Source: Kitasatospora setae KM-6054 (GTDB lineage Bacteria > Actinomycetota > Actinomycetes > Streptomycetales > Streptomycetaceae). Taken from it: DNA of 64,000 bases. The notes beneath the pieces were generated by a model, which worked only from the letters and a program-made list of their open reading frames with translations, was not told where the DNA came from and ran no database searches. Numbering within the stretch: the first letter of the stretch is position 1; each line of letters starts with the position of its first letter. The position numbers were made by a program, and so were the translations under genes. Positions 34,706 through 42,629 of this stretch are shown one piece after another. The stretch is from contig NC_016109.1 of assembly GCF_000269985.1 (NCBI RefSeq), positions 8,707,001-8,771,000 on the forward strand, written 5' to 3'.

Positions 34706-35560
34706 TCAGTCCCGCTGGGTTTCGCGGGAGGCCGTCTGTCCGGTCCGGGTGGAGTTGCGCCGGGTGATTCTCCTGGTCATCACGGTGATCGTGGCCCAGG
34801 TGATCAGCGATTCGGAGTGCTGGACGAGCCGTTCGTAGTCGCGCGCGTGCCGGCGGGCGTGCATCACCCAGGCGTGGGTGCGCTCGACCACCCAGCGCCG
34901 GGGCAGGACCACGAACCCCTTGGCCTCCTTGGGCCGGTTGACGGTCTTGACCGTGAGGTTCAGGTACTTCTTCGCCCAGCTCACCAGCTGGCCCGCGTAG
35001 GCGGAGTCGGCCCAGACGATCGTGATCTCCGGGTGCATCAACCTGAGCCGGAACAGCACCTCCTTCGCCGCGTCGCGGTCGGTGACGTCGGCAGGGGTGA
35101 CCATCACGAACAGCGGCAGGCCCTTGGTGTCCACGACCAGGTGCCTCTTCCTGCCGTTGATCTTCTTCGCGGCATCGTAGCCGCGCGAGTCCTTCCCGAC
35201 GGTCTCGGCGGCCTTCACCGACTGCGAGTCGATGATCGTGGCGACCGCCTCCGGGCCGCGGCCCATGTCCCGGCGGATGCGTCGGCGGAGCTGGTCGCGG
35301 ATGCGGCCGACCACCCCGGCCGCCGCCCAGCGGGCCATGAACCCGTAAGCCGTCCGCCAGGGCGGGAAGTCCTTCGGCAGGGCCCGCCACTTGCAGCCGG
35401 TGTCCACGACGTAGCGGATCGCGTCCACGATCTCGCGGCGCGGGTGCTTCTCCGGGCGCCCGCCGGCCTTCGTCTCACAGGCCGGGACGGGCAGCAGCGG
35501 CTCCAGCAGCTTCCACTCCTCGTCCCAGGTGTCCGAGGGGTAGCAGCGGCGGCGGGCCAT
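34706..35560 (-). CDS. IS5-family transposase (second type)
   Basis: 284 aa from ATG 35560 with GGAGAGGAGGAG upstream. Full-length and distinct from the dimer's transposase. DDE residues are in TIIDSQSVKAAE, VWADSAYAGQLVSWA and PRRWVVERTHAWVMHARRHA. Terminal inverted repeats of its element could not be located, so boundaries are not given. It lies immediately beyond the terminator of the RacP/DUF6192 genes. Confidence 0.88.
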   Translation of the reverse strand: MARRRCYPSDTWDEEWKLLEPLLPVPACETKAGGRPEKHPRREIVDAIRYVVDTGCKWRALPKDFPPWRTAYGFMARWAAAGVVGRIRDQLRRRIRRDMGRGPEAVATIIDSQSVKAAETVGKDSRGYDAAKKINGRKRHLVVDTKGLPLFVMVTPADVTDRDAAKEVLFRLRLMHPEITIVWADSAYAGQLVSWAKKYLNLTVKTVNRPKEAKGFVVLPRRWVVERTHAWVMHARRHARDYERLVQHSESLITWATITVMTRRITRRNSTRTGQTASRETQRD

Positions 35561-35588
35561 CGACTCCTCCTCTCCGAGGGGCTGTTGG

Positions 35589-35619
35589 CGGGCCCGGCCG
35601 CCGAAGGCGGCCGGGCCCG
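35589..35619 (-). terminator. strong hairpin after the RacP-like gene
   Basis: 14-bp perfect arms around GAA (CGGGCCCGGCCGCC and complement), 16 nt beyond the stop at 35635. Confidence 0.8.
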
Positions 35620-35634
35620 GAAGGGGGGTGACGA

Positions 35635-36063
35635 TCACGCGTCGATGTAGTCGGCGATCACGTCGAGGGTGGACTCCACCGAGCTGAGCTGGGTGTTCAG
35701 GTGCCTCACCCAGCGGCCCTTGGGCTGCAGGACAGCGTGCGGGGCGACGACGCCGGTGATGAACCGGCGGATCTCGGTGAGCTTCTCGCGGATCACCGCG
35801 ACCTCGTATGCCTGGAGCTCGACGGGGTCCGAGCAGAACTTGTAGCCGTCGGTCCGGCTCCAGATCAGGGGCGGCCAGCCCCGCTCGGCGATGGTGTCGC
35901 GCAGGCAGGCCAGCCCCGAGCGGGTCTGACTCGTACTCAGCCCGGACGCCCGGCTGAGCTGGGCGAAGACCAGGCCCGCGGGCCTCGCCTCGAACAGCAC
36001 GAAGCGGACGGTGTCGGCGTGCCGCTCGGCGGCCGCCGATCTGCGGCGGGCAGCACGGGGCAT
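35635..36063 (-). CDS. RacP-like small protein (142 aa)
   Basis: ATG 36063. Basic N-terminus (PRAARRRSAAAERHADTVRF), then a region reading as a winged-helix-like fold (AQLSRASGLSTSQTRSGLAC, LRDTIAERGWPPLIWSRTDG), then a long helical C-terminus. It follows the DUF6192-like gene by 3 nt, an arrangement I recall from Streptomyces plasmids and integrative elements where it is called RacP. Possible DNA-binding partner; function not established. Confidence 0.6.
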   Translation of the reverse strand: MPRAARRRSAAAERHADTVRFVLFEARPAGLVFAQLSRASGLSTSQTRSGLACLRDTIAERGWPPLIWSRTDGYKFCSDPVELQAYEVAVIREKLTEIRRFITGVVAPHAVLQPKGRWVRHLNTQLSSVESTLDVIADYIDA

Positions 36064-36066
36064 CGC

Positions 36067-37188
36067 CTACTCGCCCTGGAGCAGGCGGGCCAGCTCGCCG
36101 TCCATGTCCACCTTCCCGGTGTCCACCGCGGTCTCCACCCAGTCCAAGGTGGCGCGGACCCGCGCGCAGTTCTCCCGGATCACGGCCTGCTCGTCCTCGC
36201 TCAGCTGCCGGTCGCGAAGGCCCGGGACCACCCGGCCGGCAGCGGCGACGAACGCGTGGCAGGCGGTGACCAGGTCGAGGAACTCCACCGTCCGGTCGAT
36301 GTTCTTCACCGCCGGCGCGACGGGGTTGGTCTGCTCGAAGTGCTCGCGGGCCTGGCGGCCCCGCTCGACCTGGGCGTGGTTGACCTGGTGGCGGGCGGTG
36401 TCGTCGGCCATCGCGCGGGCCGCGACGTCCGGGCGCCGCAGCAGGCCGGTGGTCACCTCCGCGGCGACCGTCTCGTCGCGGGTCAGCTCCTGGACGACCC
36501 GGACCTTCTCGGCCGGGGCGACCCGGGCCACCACCTCGGGCCGGCGCAGGAACGAGGGCGCGACCGCCGCGGCGACCTGGTCGTCGCGGGTCAGCTCCTC
36601 CACCACCCGGACGCGGTCCTGCGGCTGGACCTGCGCGACCACCTCGGGCCGGCGCAGGAAGTCGCCGGTCACCGTCGCGGCGACCTCCTCGTCCTTGGCC
36701 AGGGCGTGGATCGCGCTGACCTTCTCCTGCGGCGTCACCGGGATCTCGACCTGCCGCCCGACCCGCCGGTTCGCCTCGTCCGCCGTCCACCGGCCCTTCT
36801 TCCCCGGTGGGGTGAGGATCGCCGCGAACCGCTCGCCTTCGTCGGCTATGCCCGCCAGGGTCCGGTGGACGGTGTAGGACACCTTCGGCTGCCGACGCTC
36901 CTTCGGCCACCGCGACGCCACCCAGCGCGTGCCGCTGACCGACGAGAAGGTCAGGCCGATGTCCTCCGCCAGCCGGGCCAGCGACTGCTTGACGCTGAAC
37001 ATCTCGTCCGCCGGCGCCGAGCCTCCCGGCTCGCGCATCGGCTCGATCTCCAGCGCCGCGTCCCCGATCGTGAACTGGCCGCGGGTCTGGTTCTCCACCA
37101 CCTCGCGCAGCAGGGCCACGATCTCCTCGTAGCGGCTGGCGCTGACGCTGCCGACCTTGTCGGCCGTCGTCTCGATCTCCTGAGCCAT
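36067..37188 (-). CDS. DUF6192-like protein with three internal repeats
   Basis: 373 aa from ATG 37188. The N-terminal 130 residues are a probable HTH-type domain (SVKQSLARLAEDIGLTFSSV, SGTRWVASRWPKERRQPKVS). The middle contains three imperfect repeats of about 35 residues, each with VxAIHxL/VRVVEELTRDxxVAAxV and LRRPEVVAxV, covering nt 36400-36730. The C-terminus is helical. Hydrophilic throughout, probably a DNA- or partition-related protein of a mobile element. Coupled to the RacP-like gene. Confidence 0.65.
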   Translation of the reverse strand: MAQEIETTADKVGSVSASRYEEIVALLREVVENQTRGQFTIGDAALEIEPMREPGGSAPADEMFSVKQSLARLAEDIGLTFSSVSGTRWVASRWPKERRQPKVSYTVHRTLAGIADEGERFAAILTPPGKKGRWTADEANRRVGRQVEIPVTPQEKVSAIHALAKDEEVAATVTGDFLRRPEVVAQVQPQDRVRVVEELTRDDQVAAAVAPSFLRRPEVVARVAPAEKVRVVQELTRDETVAAEVTTGLLRRPDVAARAMADDTARHQVNHAQVERGRQAREHFEQTNPVAPAVKNIDRTVEFLDLVTACHAFVAAAGRVVPGLRDRQLSEDEQAVIRENCARVRATLDWVETAVDTGKVDMDGELARLLQGE

Positions 37189-37348
37189 GTGGAATCTCAC
37201 CACCAACTCGCAGGCCGGGCACGGCCGTTGGCCGTGACGGGACCGGCCCGCTTCCGGCAGCAGAGTCGGACCGCCGGTGAGCTGATCACAACAAAAGCCT
37301 TGCCGCTGACCGGAGTTGACCGTTTCTGGGCGCATCCGCCGTTCGCTC

Positions 37349-37367
37349 AACGGTCACTGTGACCGTT
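37349..37367. promoter_or_regulatory. 19-bp palindrome AACGGTCAC-T-GTGACCGTT
   Basis: Perfect 9-bp arms with one central base, overlapping the stop codon of the zinc-finger gene (37354) and 160 bp upstream of the DUF6192-like start. Probable operator for the downstream pair. Confidence 0.6.
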
Positions 37368-37665
37368 CGCCGAACGCTTCGTTCCGCCGCCGCCAGGCCC
37401 TCATCACGCACCGCCGCGAGCAGTAGACCGCGTTCGAACGCCGGTCCACCCCGGCCACCCACCGCTCGCCGCACTCCGGGCACTCGACCCGGCCGACGCC
37501 GCTGAGTTCGGCCGCCACCCGCTTCCGCAACCGGCAGTCCACCCGCCACTGCCTGGCACGACACGCCGCCGAGCAGTAGACGGCACCGGGCGGCGACTCC
37601 GGCCTCAGCCGTCCGCCGCAGCACCTGCACCACCGCCCGCCCACCGGGCCGCTGTCCTCGGACAC
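37354..37665 (-). CDS. double treble-clef zinc-finger protein (103 aa)
   Basis: ATG 37665. Two Cys4 fingers in one chain: CRCCGG...GAVYCSAACRARQWRVDCRL and CPECGERW...NAVYCSRRCVMRAWRRRN. Each C-terminal finger half is the same YCSxxCRxxxWR motif seen in the proteins at 12897, 13833 and 45470. Strongly basic after each finger, so nucleic-acid binding is plausible. Upstream of, and same strand as, DUF6192/RacP. Confidence 0.7.
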   Translation of the reverse strand: MSEDSGPVGGRWCRCCGGRLRPESPPGAVYCSAACRARQWRVDCRLRKRVAAELSGVGRVECPECGERWVAGVDRRSNAVYCSRRCVMRAWRRRNEAFGERSQ

Positions 37666-37715
37666 CGGCCCAGGCTAGGGCTCCAGGCTATCCAAAACAG
37701 GGGTTCAGACACAGG

Positions 37716-37809
37716 CACTGACCCCTGCCGCGCTCCGTCCCGGCCCCGTACGGCCCGCTGACGGCCGCTCAGCACCCCGCCGGGCCAGGGCCCGCACAGC
37801 GAAGCGGCG
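37716..37809. repeat. dispersed 94-bp repeat, copy 1
   Basis: Almost identical to 46026-46119 (offset 8,310). Here it continues uninterrupted into the paralogous gene fragment; the other copy is interrupted by the SMI1-bearing insertion. Confidence 0.85.
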
Positions 37810-37855
37810 AGGCCGCCACCGAGTCGGTGACGGCCCCGCCGCTTGCTACCCGCTC

Positions 37856-38090
37856 CTACCAGTCCAGCGCCGGGCCGCCGTAGCCCTCGCCGCCCTCGTC
37901 GCGCCCGAACCGCGGCCGCTCCCGGTAGAGCACCGGCGCCCGCTCCGGGTGCGGCTCCAGGCCGGGCGGCGCGGCCGTGACCGCGACCGCGGGGACGTGG
38001 ACCAGGCCGTCGCCGTTGACCTGGACGTGCTTGGCCAGAACCTCCAGCACCCGCTCCGCGCTCCACCCCAGCCCCTGAGCCAGCGCCGAC
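37856..38090 (-). pseudogene. 3' fragment of the GLGWSAER protein gene
   Basis: Encodes AQGLGWSAERVLEVLAKHVQ ... YRERPRFGRDEGGEGYGGPA, the paralogue of the gene at 47007-47285. The 5' part is missing: upstream of 38090 the sequence belongs to the 3' flank of the pentapeptide gene. No start codon in context. Confidence 0.7.
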
Positions 38091-38138
38091 CCGGTCCCTT
38101 GGCGCGGCTGGCCTCCGTGCGGCGGAACGGTCTCCCGC

Positions 38139-38993
38139 TCAGCGCACAGGTACTGGGGAGACGCCGAGCTCCGCGTCGCTGTTCCCCGAGCCCAGTACCC
38201 GGTAGCGCCCGTCGCCGAGCGGTTCCGACCGTCGGCGCATATCCGATCCAACGTCGTCCGGCCACTGTGTCTCGTCCGACCAGGTGACATTGACAAGCAG
38301 TGTGGGACGACCAGGACCCATACCCCCTACCTGCCCGATTCGGCTCTCGCCGGTCAGGTTCGCGCCGCTCAGGTCCGTGCCGCTGAGGTCCGCGCGGGTC
38401 AGGTTCGCACCATTCAGGTACGCGGCGCGCAGGTTCGCGCGGGTCAGGTCCGCGGCGGTCAGGTCCGCGCCGCTCAGGTCCGCGGCGGTCAGGTCCGCGT
38501 CGCGCAGGTTCGCGCCGCTCAGGTCCGCGCGGGTCAGGTTCGCGTCGCGCAGGTCCGCGTCGCGCAGGTCCGCATTGCGCAGGTCCGCATCGCGCAGGTC
38601 CGCGCTGGCCAGGTAGGTGTCGCGCAGGTTCGTGCCGCGCAGGTTCGCGCCGGTCAGGTACGCGCCGCGCAGGTTCGCGCCGGTCAGGTACGCGCCGCGC
38701 AGGTTCGCGCCGCTCAGGTACACGCCGGTCAAGTCCGCGCCGGTCAGGTCCACGCCGGGGTGTACATGGAGGCCTTCCACGATTCGCGAGCTTGTGCGGG
38801 CCGCCTCAGCGCCGGGGGAGTCCGAGTCGAGAGGACGCGGATTCGCGGCCGGGGAGACCGCCGGCTGCGCCTGCGCGCCGGCCGCGATCAGAACGCGGGC
38901 CCACCAGGGAGAGACAGTGATACGCAGCCACGGACGGCGGGAGACCGACGCGGCGGCGGCACGGCCCAGGAAGCTGTCAACGTAGGCCCTCAC
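38139..38993 (-). CDS. pentapeptide-repeat protein (284 aa)
   Basis: GTG 38993, overlapping the stop of the preceding membrane-protein gene (GTGA). Residues about 79-215 are uninterrupted A(D/N)Lxx pentapeptides (LTGADLTGVYLSGANLRGAY ...), about 27 units, forming a right-handed quadrilateral beta-helix. An N-terminal region with one hydrophobic stretch (VLIAAGAQAQPAV) and a 55-residue C-terminal cap flank it. The DNA repeats as 15-bp units and may vary in copy number. Such proteins can mimic DNA or act as scaffolds; the coupled membrane protein suggests a membrane-associated role. Confidence 0.85.
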   Translation of the reverse strand: MRAYVDSFLGRAAAASVSRRPWLRITVSPWWARVLIAAGAQAQPAVSPAANPRPLDSDSPGAEAARTSSRIVEGLHVHPGVDLTGADLTGVYLSGANLRGAYLTGANLRGAYLTGANLRGTNLRDTYLASADLRDADLRNADLRDADLRDANLTRADLSGANLRDADLTAADLSGADLTAADLTRANLRAAYLNGANLTRADLSGTDLSGANLTGESRIGQVGGMGPGRPTLLVNVTWSDETQWPDDVGSDMRRRSEPLGDGRYRVLGSGNSDAELGVSPVPVR

Positions 38994-39331
38994 GGCGATT
39001 CACCTTCCGTGTTCGGATCGTCAACGGGGGAGTCGAGGACCTCAAGGCGTCGGGCGGTCACCTGGACCCCCGACAGGAGACCGCGGATCGTGGCCGGTGC
39101 CCCTACACCGAAGATGAACGCCGGCCACGGGCCGCTGATCTGACTGCTGGCGGCGGCGGACACCAGTGCGCCCAGAACCAGGCCGCCGGCCATATGGGTC
39201 AGCTCGGGCCACATCTCCCCCTTGCGCCAAGGCCAGCGGGCACCGGCCTCCCTGATCGCCGTCATCAAGGACAGCACCCCGACCGCCCCACCACCAGCCA
39301 GGCCCCACAGGGCCGCGTCCCACCAAGACAT
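38990..39331 (-). CDS. small membrane protein coupled to the pentapeptide gene (113 aa)
   Basis: ATG 39331 (MSWWDAALWGLAGGGAVGVL). Helices at residues 5-22, about 47-60 (AGGLVLGALVSAAAS) and 68-82 (GPWPAFIFGVGAPATI); the acidic C-terminus ends DPNTEGESP. Overlap with the pentapeptide gene implies joint translation. Family not recognised. Confidence 0.65.
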   Translation of the reverse strand: MSWWDAALWGLAGGGAVGVLSLMTAIREAGARWPWRKGEMWPELTHMAGGLVLGALVSAAASSQISGPWPAFIFGVGAPATIRGLLSGVQVTARRLEVLDSPVDDPNTEGESP

Positions 39332-39431
39332 GAGCGGACCGTACCCACCGACGACACACCCCCGCAGCCACTCCCCCCAACCGACCTGACACCGCAACGG
39401 CCCCGTTACCGCCCCAGATCACAGCACAACT

Positions 39432-39464
39432 GCGGGGCCGCCACCGACTCGGTGGCGGCCCCGC
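39432..39464 (-). terminator. hairpin 1 after the peptidoglycan-binding gene
   Basis: 14-bp arms GCGGGGCCGCCACC / GGTGGCGGCCCCGC, loop GACTC. Related hairpin-like sequences occur at 37809-37835 and 46958-46990. Confidence 0.75.
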
Positions 39465-39465
39465 C

Positions 39466-39493
39466 GTTCGCTGTCCGGGCCCGGACAGCGAAC
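39466..39493 (-). terminator. 28-bp perfect palindrome, hairpin 2
   Basis: Arms GTTCGCTGTCCGGG / CCCGGACAGCGAAC with no loop, between the stop at 39496 and hairpin 1. Tandem terminators. Confidence 0.75.
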
Positions 39494-39495
39494 GG

Positions 39496-40299
39496 TCACA
39501 GGGTGTACTTGATGTCCCAGTGCACGGCGCCCTTCTGCGGGTGCTCCAGGACGTACTCGGCGTCGTGGGTCAGCCAGCGCGGGTCGCTGCTGCGGTCCTC
39601 GCCGCGGAACAGGTTGTTGGTGATGAACTTGTCGAGGCACGGGTTGGGCCGCACGTCGATCTTGTAGCCGGTGCCGTGGATGCGGGCGCCCACGGTGCTG
39701 TGACCGACCTCGGTGCCGCCGGTGACCGTCACGTCGCAGCCGCTGCGCTTCTTCAGCTCGATGGCGAGGTCGAGCGTGGGGGCGAGCATCTTCGTGAAGC
39801 TCGTGCAGCCGTACTTGCCCTGGTCCGTGCAGTCCTTGCTGGAGTGCCAGTCGACGCCGGCGGCGCGCAGCCGGGAGATGGCCTGGCTGTTGGTGAGCTT
39901 CGCCGGCGCGCCGGAGGACTTCTTCGCGGGCGGGGCGAGCAGGGCGAAGAAGGTGGTGTTGGTGTCGAACCCGGTCGGGGCGAAGTCGTGGACGAGCCCG
40001 GTCGGGGCGAGGCCGTGGTCGCGCTGGAAGTCCTGGACGGCGTAGAGGGTGCGCGCGCCGTAGGAGCCGTCGACGGTGACCGGGTAGCCGTGGGCCACCA
40101 GGCGCCGCTGGATCTCCTTCACCTCCTCACGGTCCGCCCGCGCCTTCGAGGACGGCTTGGCCGCGGCGGTGGCGGTGGGCGCGGGGACGGCGGCGGCGAG
40201 GCCGGTGAGGACCAGCACCGCGGCGAGCAGTGCGAGGAGGATCCGGACGTAGCGGTTCCTGCCTGCTGCGGCCAGGGCCGAGGTCGCGTTCATGGTCAT
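39496..40299 (-). CDS. secreted peptidoglycan-binding protein, M15-like C-terminus
   Basis: 267 aa from ATG 40299 (ATG 40293 is two codons on). Signal region RYVRILLALLAAVLVLTGLA. A PG_binding_1 domain follows (VKEIQRRLVAHGYPVTVDGS, YGARTLYAVQDFQRDHGL). The C-terminal domain has GTEVGHSTVGARIHGTGYKI then DVRPN and ends HWDIKY, arranged like the HxxxxxxD ... HW metal ligands of M15/VanY-type peptidases, with two Cys pairs. Likely a cell-wall hydrolase or its inactive relative. Confidence 0.75.
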   Translation of the reverse strand: MTMNATSALAAAGRNRYVRILLALLAAVLVLTGLAAAVPAPTATAAAKPSSKARADREEVKEIQRRLVAHGYPVTVDGSYGARTLYAVQDFQRDHGLAPTGLVHDFAPTGFDTNTTFFALLAPPAKKSSGAPAKLTNSQAISRLRAAGVDWHSSKDCTDQGKYGCTSFTKMLAPTLDLAIELKKRSGCDVTVTGGTEVGHSTVGARIHGTGYKIDVRPNPCLDKFITNNLFRGEDRSSDPRWLTHDAEYVLEHPQKGAVHWDIKYTL

Positions 40300-40361
40300 G
40301 GGTTCCTTGTCTCGGTATGGGAAAGGGCGTTCGGGGTCGGGGAGTAGGGAAGGTCCGGGGT

Positions 40362-41129
40362 TCAGGGGCGGGGGCGGCGGGCCCAGGCGGTGGTGTCGGG
40401 GCGGGTGGCGTACCAGGCGGTGAGGGCGCCGCCGGCGAGGGTGGCCAGCGCCTGGAGGACCGCGGCGGCGCCGGCCTCGGAGCCGACCGCGAGGGTCAGG
40501 GCGCCCATCAGGCACTGCCAGGCGCCGAAGACGACCACCGCGGCGGTGGTGTCGGGGCGGGTGGCGTACCAGGCGGTGAGGGCGCCGCCGGCGAGGGTGG
40601 CCAGCGCCTGGAGGACCGCGGCGGCGCCGGCCTCGGAGCCGACCGCGAGGGTCAGGGCGCCCATCAGGCACTGCCAGGCGCCGAAGACGACCACCGCGCG
40701 GTGCAGCCCGCCGCGGCCCCGGCCGAGCCGGACGGCCAGGGCGAGGGCGCCGGCCGCGTGCAGCGCGGTCCACACCAGGGCGAGCTGCGCGAAGCCGACG
40801 GCGGCCTGGGCGGCCTGCTCCTGGCCGGAGAGCGCGCCCGCGAACCACGCGCCGCGGTAGGCGGCGTAGGAGTCGAGCTCGGCCTGGGCCTGGAGGAGCA
40901 CGGCCAGGGCCAGGACGAGGTTCGCGATCGCCGCCGCGATCAGTACGATCCGCGTACGCGCCACCGAGCGCGGCGGCGCACCGGCGCCCTGGCGCGGGGG
41001 CAGCGGCTGCGCTACGGCCGGCGGGACGGTCGGCGCGTACGCGGGCTGGGGCGGCACGGGCCAGCCGGCCGGCGCGGGCTGGACGGGCATCGCGGGGGCG
41101 GTGGTGTGCTGCTGGGACGAGGTGTTCAT
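40362..41129 (-). CDS. membrane protein with a recent 52-residue internal duplication
   Basis: 255 aa from ATG 41129 with AGGAGAAG upstream. Pro/Ala-rich cytosolic N-terminus (QPAPAGWPVPPQPAYAPTVP), helix RTRIVLIAAAIANLVLALAV, a second near LALVWTALHAAGALALAV, then two identical units beginning VVVFGAWQCLMGALTLAVGS, each contributing about two helices. Divergent from the regulator-like gene at 41349 across the TTTCA operators. Function unknown. Confidence 0.75.
   Translation of the reverse strand: MNTSSQQHTTAPAMPVQPAPAGWPVPPQPAYAPTVPPAVAQPLPPRQGAGAPPRSVARTRIVLIAAAIANLVLALAVLLQAQAELDSYAAYRGAWFAGALSGQEQAAQAAVGFAQLALVWTALHAAGALALAVRLGRGRGGLHRAVVVFGAWQCLMGALTLAVGSEAGAAAVLQALATLAGGALTAWYATRPDTTAAVVVFGAWQCLMGALTLAVGSEAGAAAVLQALATLAGGALTAWYATRPDTTAWARRPRP
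40388..40699. repeat. 156-bp tandem duplication
   Basis: Two copies with offset exactly 156 bp (52 codons) and no difference noticed, apart from the junction. In frame with the membrane-protein gene. Confidence 0.85.
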
Positions 41130-41268
41130 GGCTTCTCCTGACGGCATGCGGAAATGGGCGCGCGGGGGCGCGCACAGGGGATCGGGGTAGTTGGCGGTGC
41201 GTCCGGCGCACCGCTGCAACCGATCCTGGCCAGGAGTGGGGCGGCGGTGAAGTACCTGCGGGGGGCGT

Positions 41269-41330
41269 CGGGTTTCACTGAAACCCGCACCGCCGTGACC
41301 AGTGCTTTCACCGTTTCAGTGGAGATTTCA
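41269..41330. promoter_or_regulatory. operator cluster with TTTCA repeats
   Basis: Perfect inverted repeat CGGGTTTCA-C-TGAAACCCG at 41269-41287, then TTTCA at 41306, 41314 and 41326 leading into AGGAGGGG. It lies between the divergent membrane-protein gene and the putative HTH protein, and is probably an autoregulatory site. Confidence 0.65.
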
Positions 41331-41348
41331 GGAGGGGTTGCGGACACC

Positions 41349-42629
41349 GTGGGAACCGACAAGGACCCGGACTACGAGGCGGAGGACCCGGCCTTCGTGG
41401 CGGCCGTACTCGCGCTCGCCGACGACATGGACCGCTGGGCGAGACAGGTGTGGGAGCGCATCGAGGCCAAGGGGTGGAATCAGGACCGGATCGCGGTACG
41501 GACGCCGGAGGTGAGCATCTCCCCGACGAAGGCGTCCCACTGGAAGCACGGGAGCGGGATCCTGCATACGGACCGGGCCCTGCCCACGGCGCTGGAGACC
41601 CGGGTGGTCGCGGCGCGCCTGGAGCTCACCGGCCGGGAAGCGGCGGACCTGATCGAGCTCGGCCGCGCGATCGACCGGGCCTGCACCGGACTGCGCAAGC
41701 AGTACCGCTGGAGGCAGCGGGCGAGGAAGGTCCTCGGCCGCAGAGCAGCCGCCACCGACCAGGCCGCAGCCGTGCCGGTGCCGGTGCCGGAGCTGCAGCC
41801 GGTGCTGGTGCCCGAACCCGTGCCGGTGCTGGGGCCGGTGGTCGAGCCCGAGCCGGTGTCCGAGCCGGTCGTCCTGCCGCGGGGGCTGCGGCGCCGGGGG
41901 CCCGTCAAGGGCCGGCGTTCCCGGGTGAGGATCGGAGCCGGTGCCGCCGCGGTGGCCGTGGTCGTGGGCCTCATCGGCTGGTACGGCAGGTCTCCGGACG
42001 TCGGGTCCGCCGAGGCCGCCGAGTCGGCCGGTGCCTCGGCGCCCGCCGCCTCCGGCCCGGCCGCGCCCCTCCCCTCCGGCCCCGTCGCGTCGAGTCCGGC
42101 GCCGTCCACCGCCCCGCCGTCGAGCCGCGCGCCGTCCGGCTCGGCCCCGGGGAGCCCACCGTCCTCGCCGTCGGCCTCCCCGACTCCGTCGCCGGTACCC
42201 AGCCCGCCGGCCTCCGCCCCCGCCTCCGCGGGCGTTGCGGCCGCGGTCCCCGCCGACACCGGCGAGCACTGCCGCGGCCCCGTGGAGGCCTACACCGACC
42301 ACCAGGCATCGGTCGACGTCTGCTACCGCCGCTCGGGCGACGACCTCTACATGATCGGCTACATCCAGTCCGCCGCCCGGCCGCTGAGCGTCGACCTCTA
42401 CCTGTGGCTGAAGGACGGCAGCGGCACCGCCGTCTACCCCACCGACCACGCCGTCGCCTGGACCAAGGTCACCGCGACGGTGCCCCAGGCCCGCAGGGAA
42501 GCGAAGATCGCGGTGAAGCTGAACCCCGGCACGACGTACTCCGTCTGCTTCCTGGACTTCCCCACCGGGAGCCCGACCCCGAAGTTCAACACCCCGGGCA
42601 CCGGCCGGCAGGTCACCTTCGTCTACTGA
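41349..42629 (+). CDS. membrane-anchored putative HTH protein with extracellular domain
   Basis: 426 aa from GTG 41349. N-terminal about 120 residues are cytosolic and helical (WARQVWERIEAKGWNQDRIA, SISPTKASHWKHGSG), reading as an XRE-like HTH. A Pro/Val-Glu linker (VPVPVPELQPVLVPEPVPVL), basic patch, helix AAVAVVVGLIGWYG, a Ser/Pro/Ala stalk, and a C-terminal domain with three Cys (GEHCRGP, VDVCYRR, YSVCFLDFP) follow. This is the layout of a one-component transmembrane sensor that reads an external cue and binds DNA at the adjacent TTTCA sites. Inference from layout; family not named. Confidence 0.65.
   Translation: MGTDKDPDYEAEDPAFVAAVLALADDMDRWARQVWERIEAKGWNQDRIAVRTPEVSISPTKASHWKHGSGILHTDRALPTALETRVVAARLELTGREAADLIELGRAIDRACTGLRKQYRWRQRARKVLGRRAAATDQAAAVPVPVPELQPVLVPEPVPVLGPVVEPEPVSEPVVLPRGLRRRGPVKGRRSRVRIGAGAAAVAVVVGLIGWYGRSPDVGSAEAAESAGASAPAASGPAAPLPSGPVASSPAPSTAPPSSRAPSGSAPGSPPSSPSASPTPSPVPSPPASAPASAGVAAAVPADTGEHCRGPVEAYTDHQASVDVCYRRSGDDLYMIGYIQSAARPLSVDLYLWLKDGSGTAVYPTDHAVAWTKVTATVPQARREAKIAVKLNPGTTYSVCFLDFPTGSPTPKFNTPGTGRQVTFVY

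Noticed and set aside
34620..35600. Defined insertion sequence around the second IS5-type transposase
   Set aside because: No pair of terminal inverted repeats or target duplication could be found, so only the coding region is listed.
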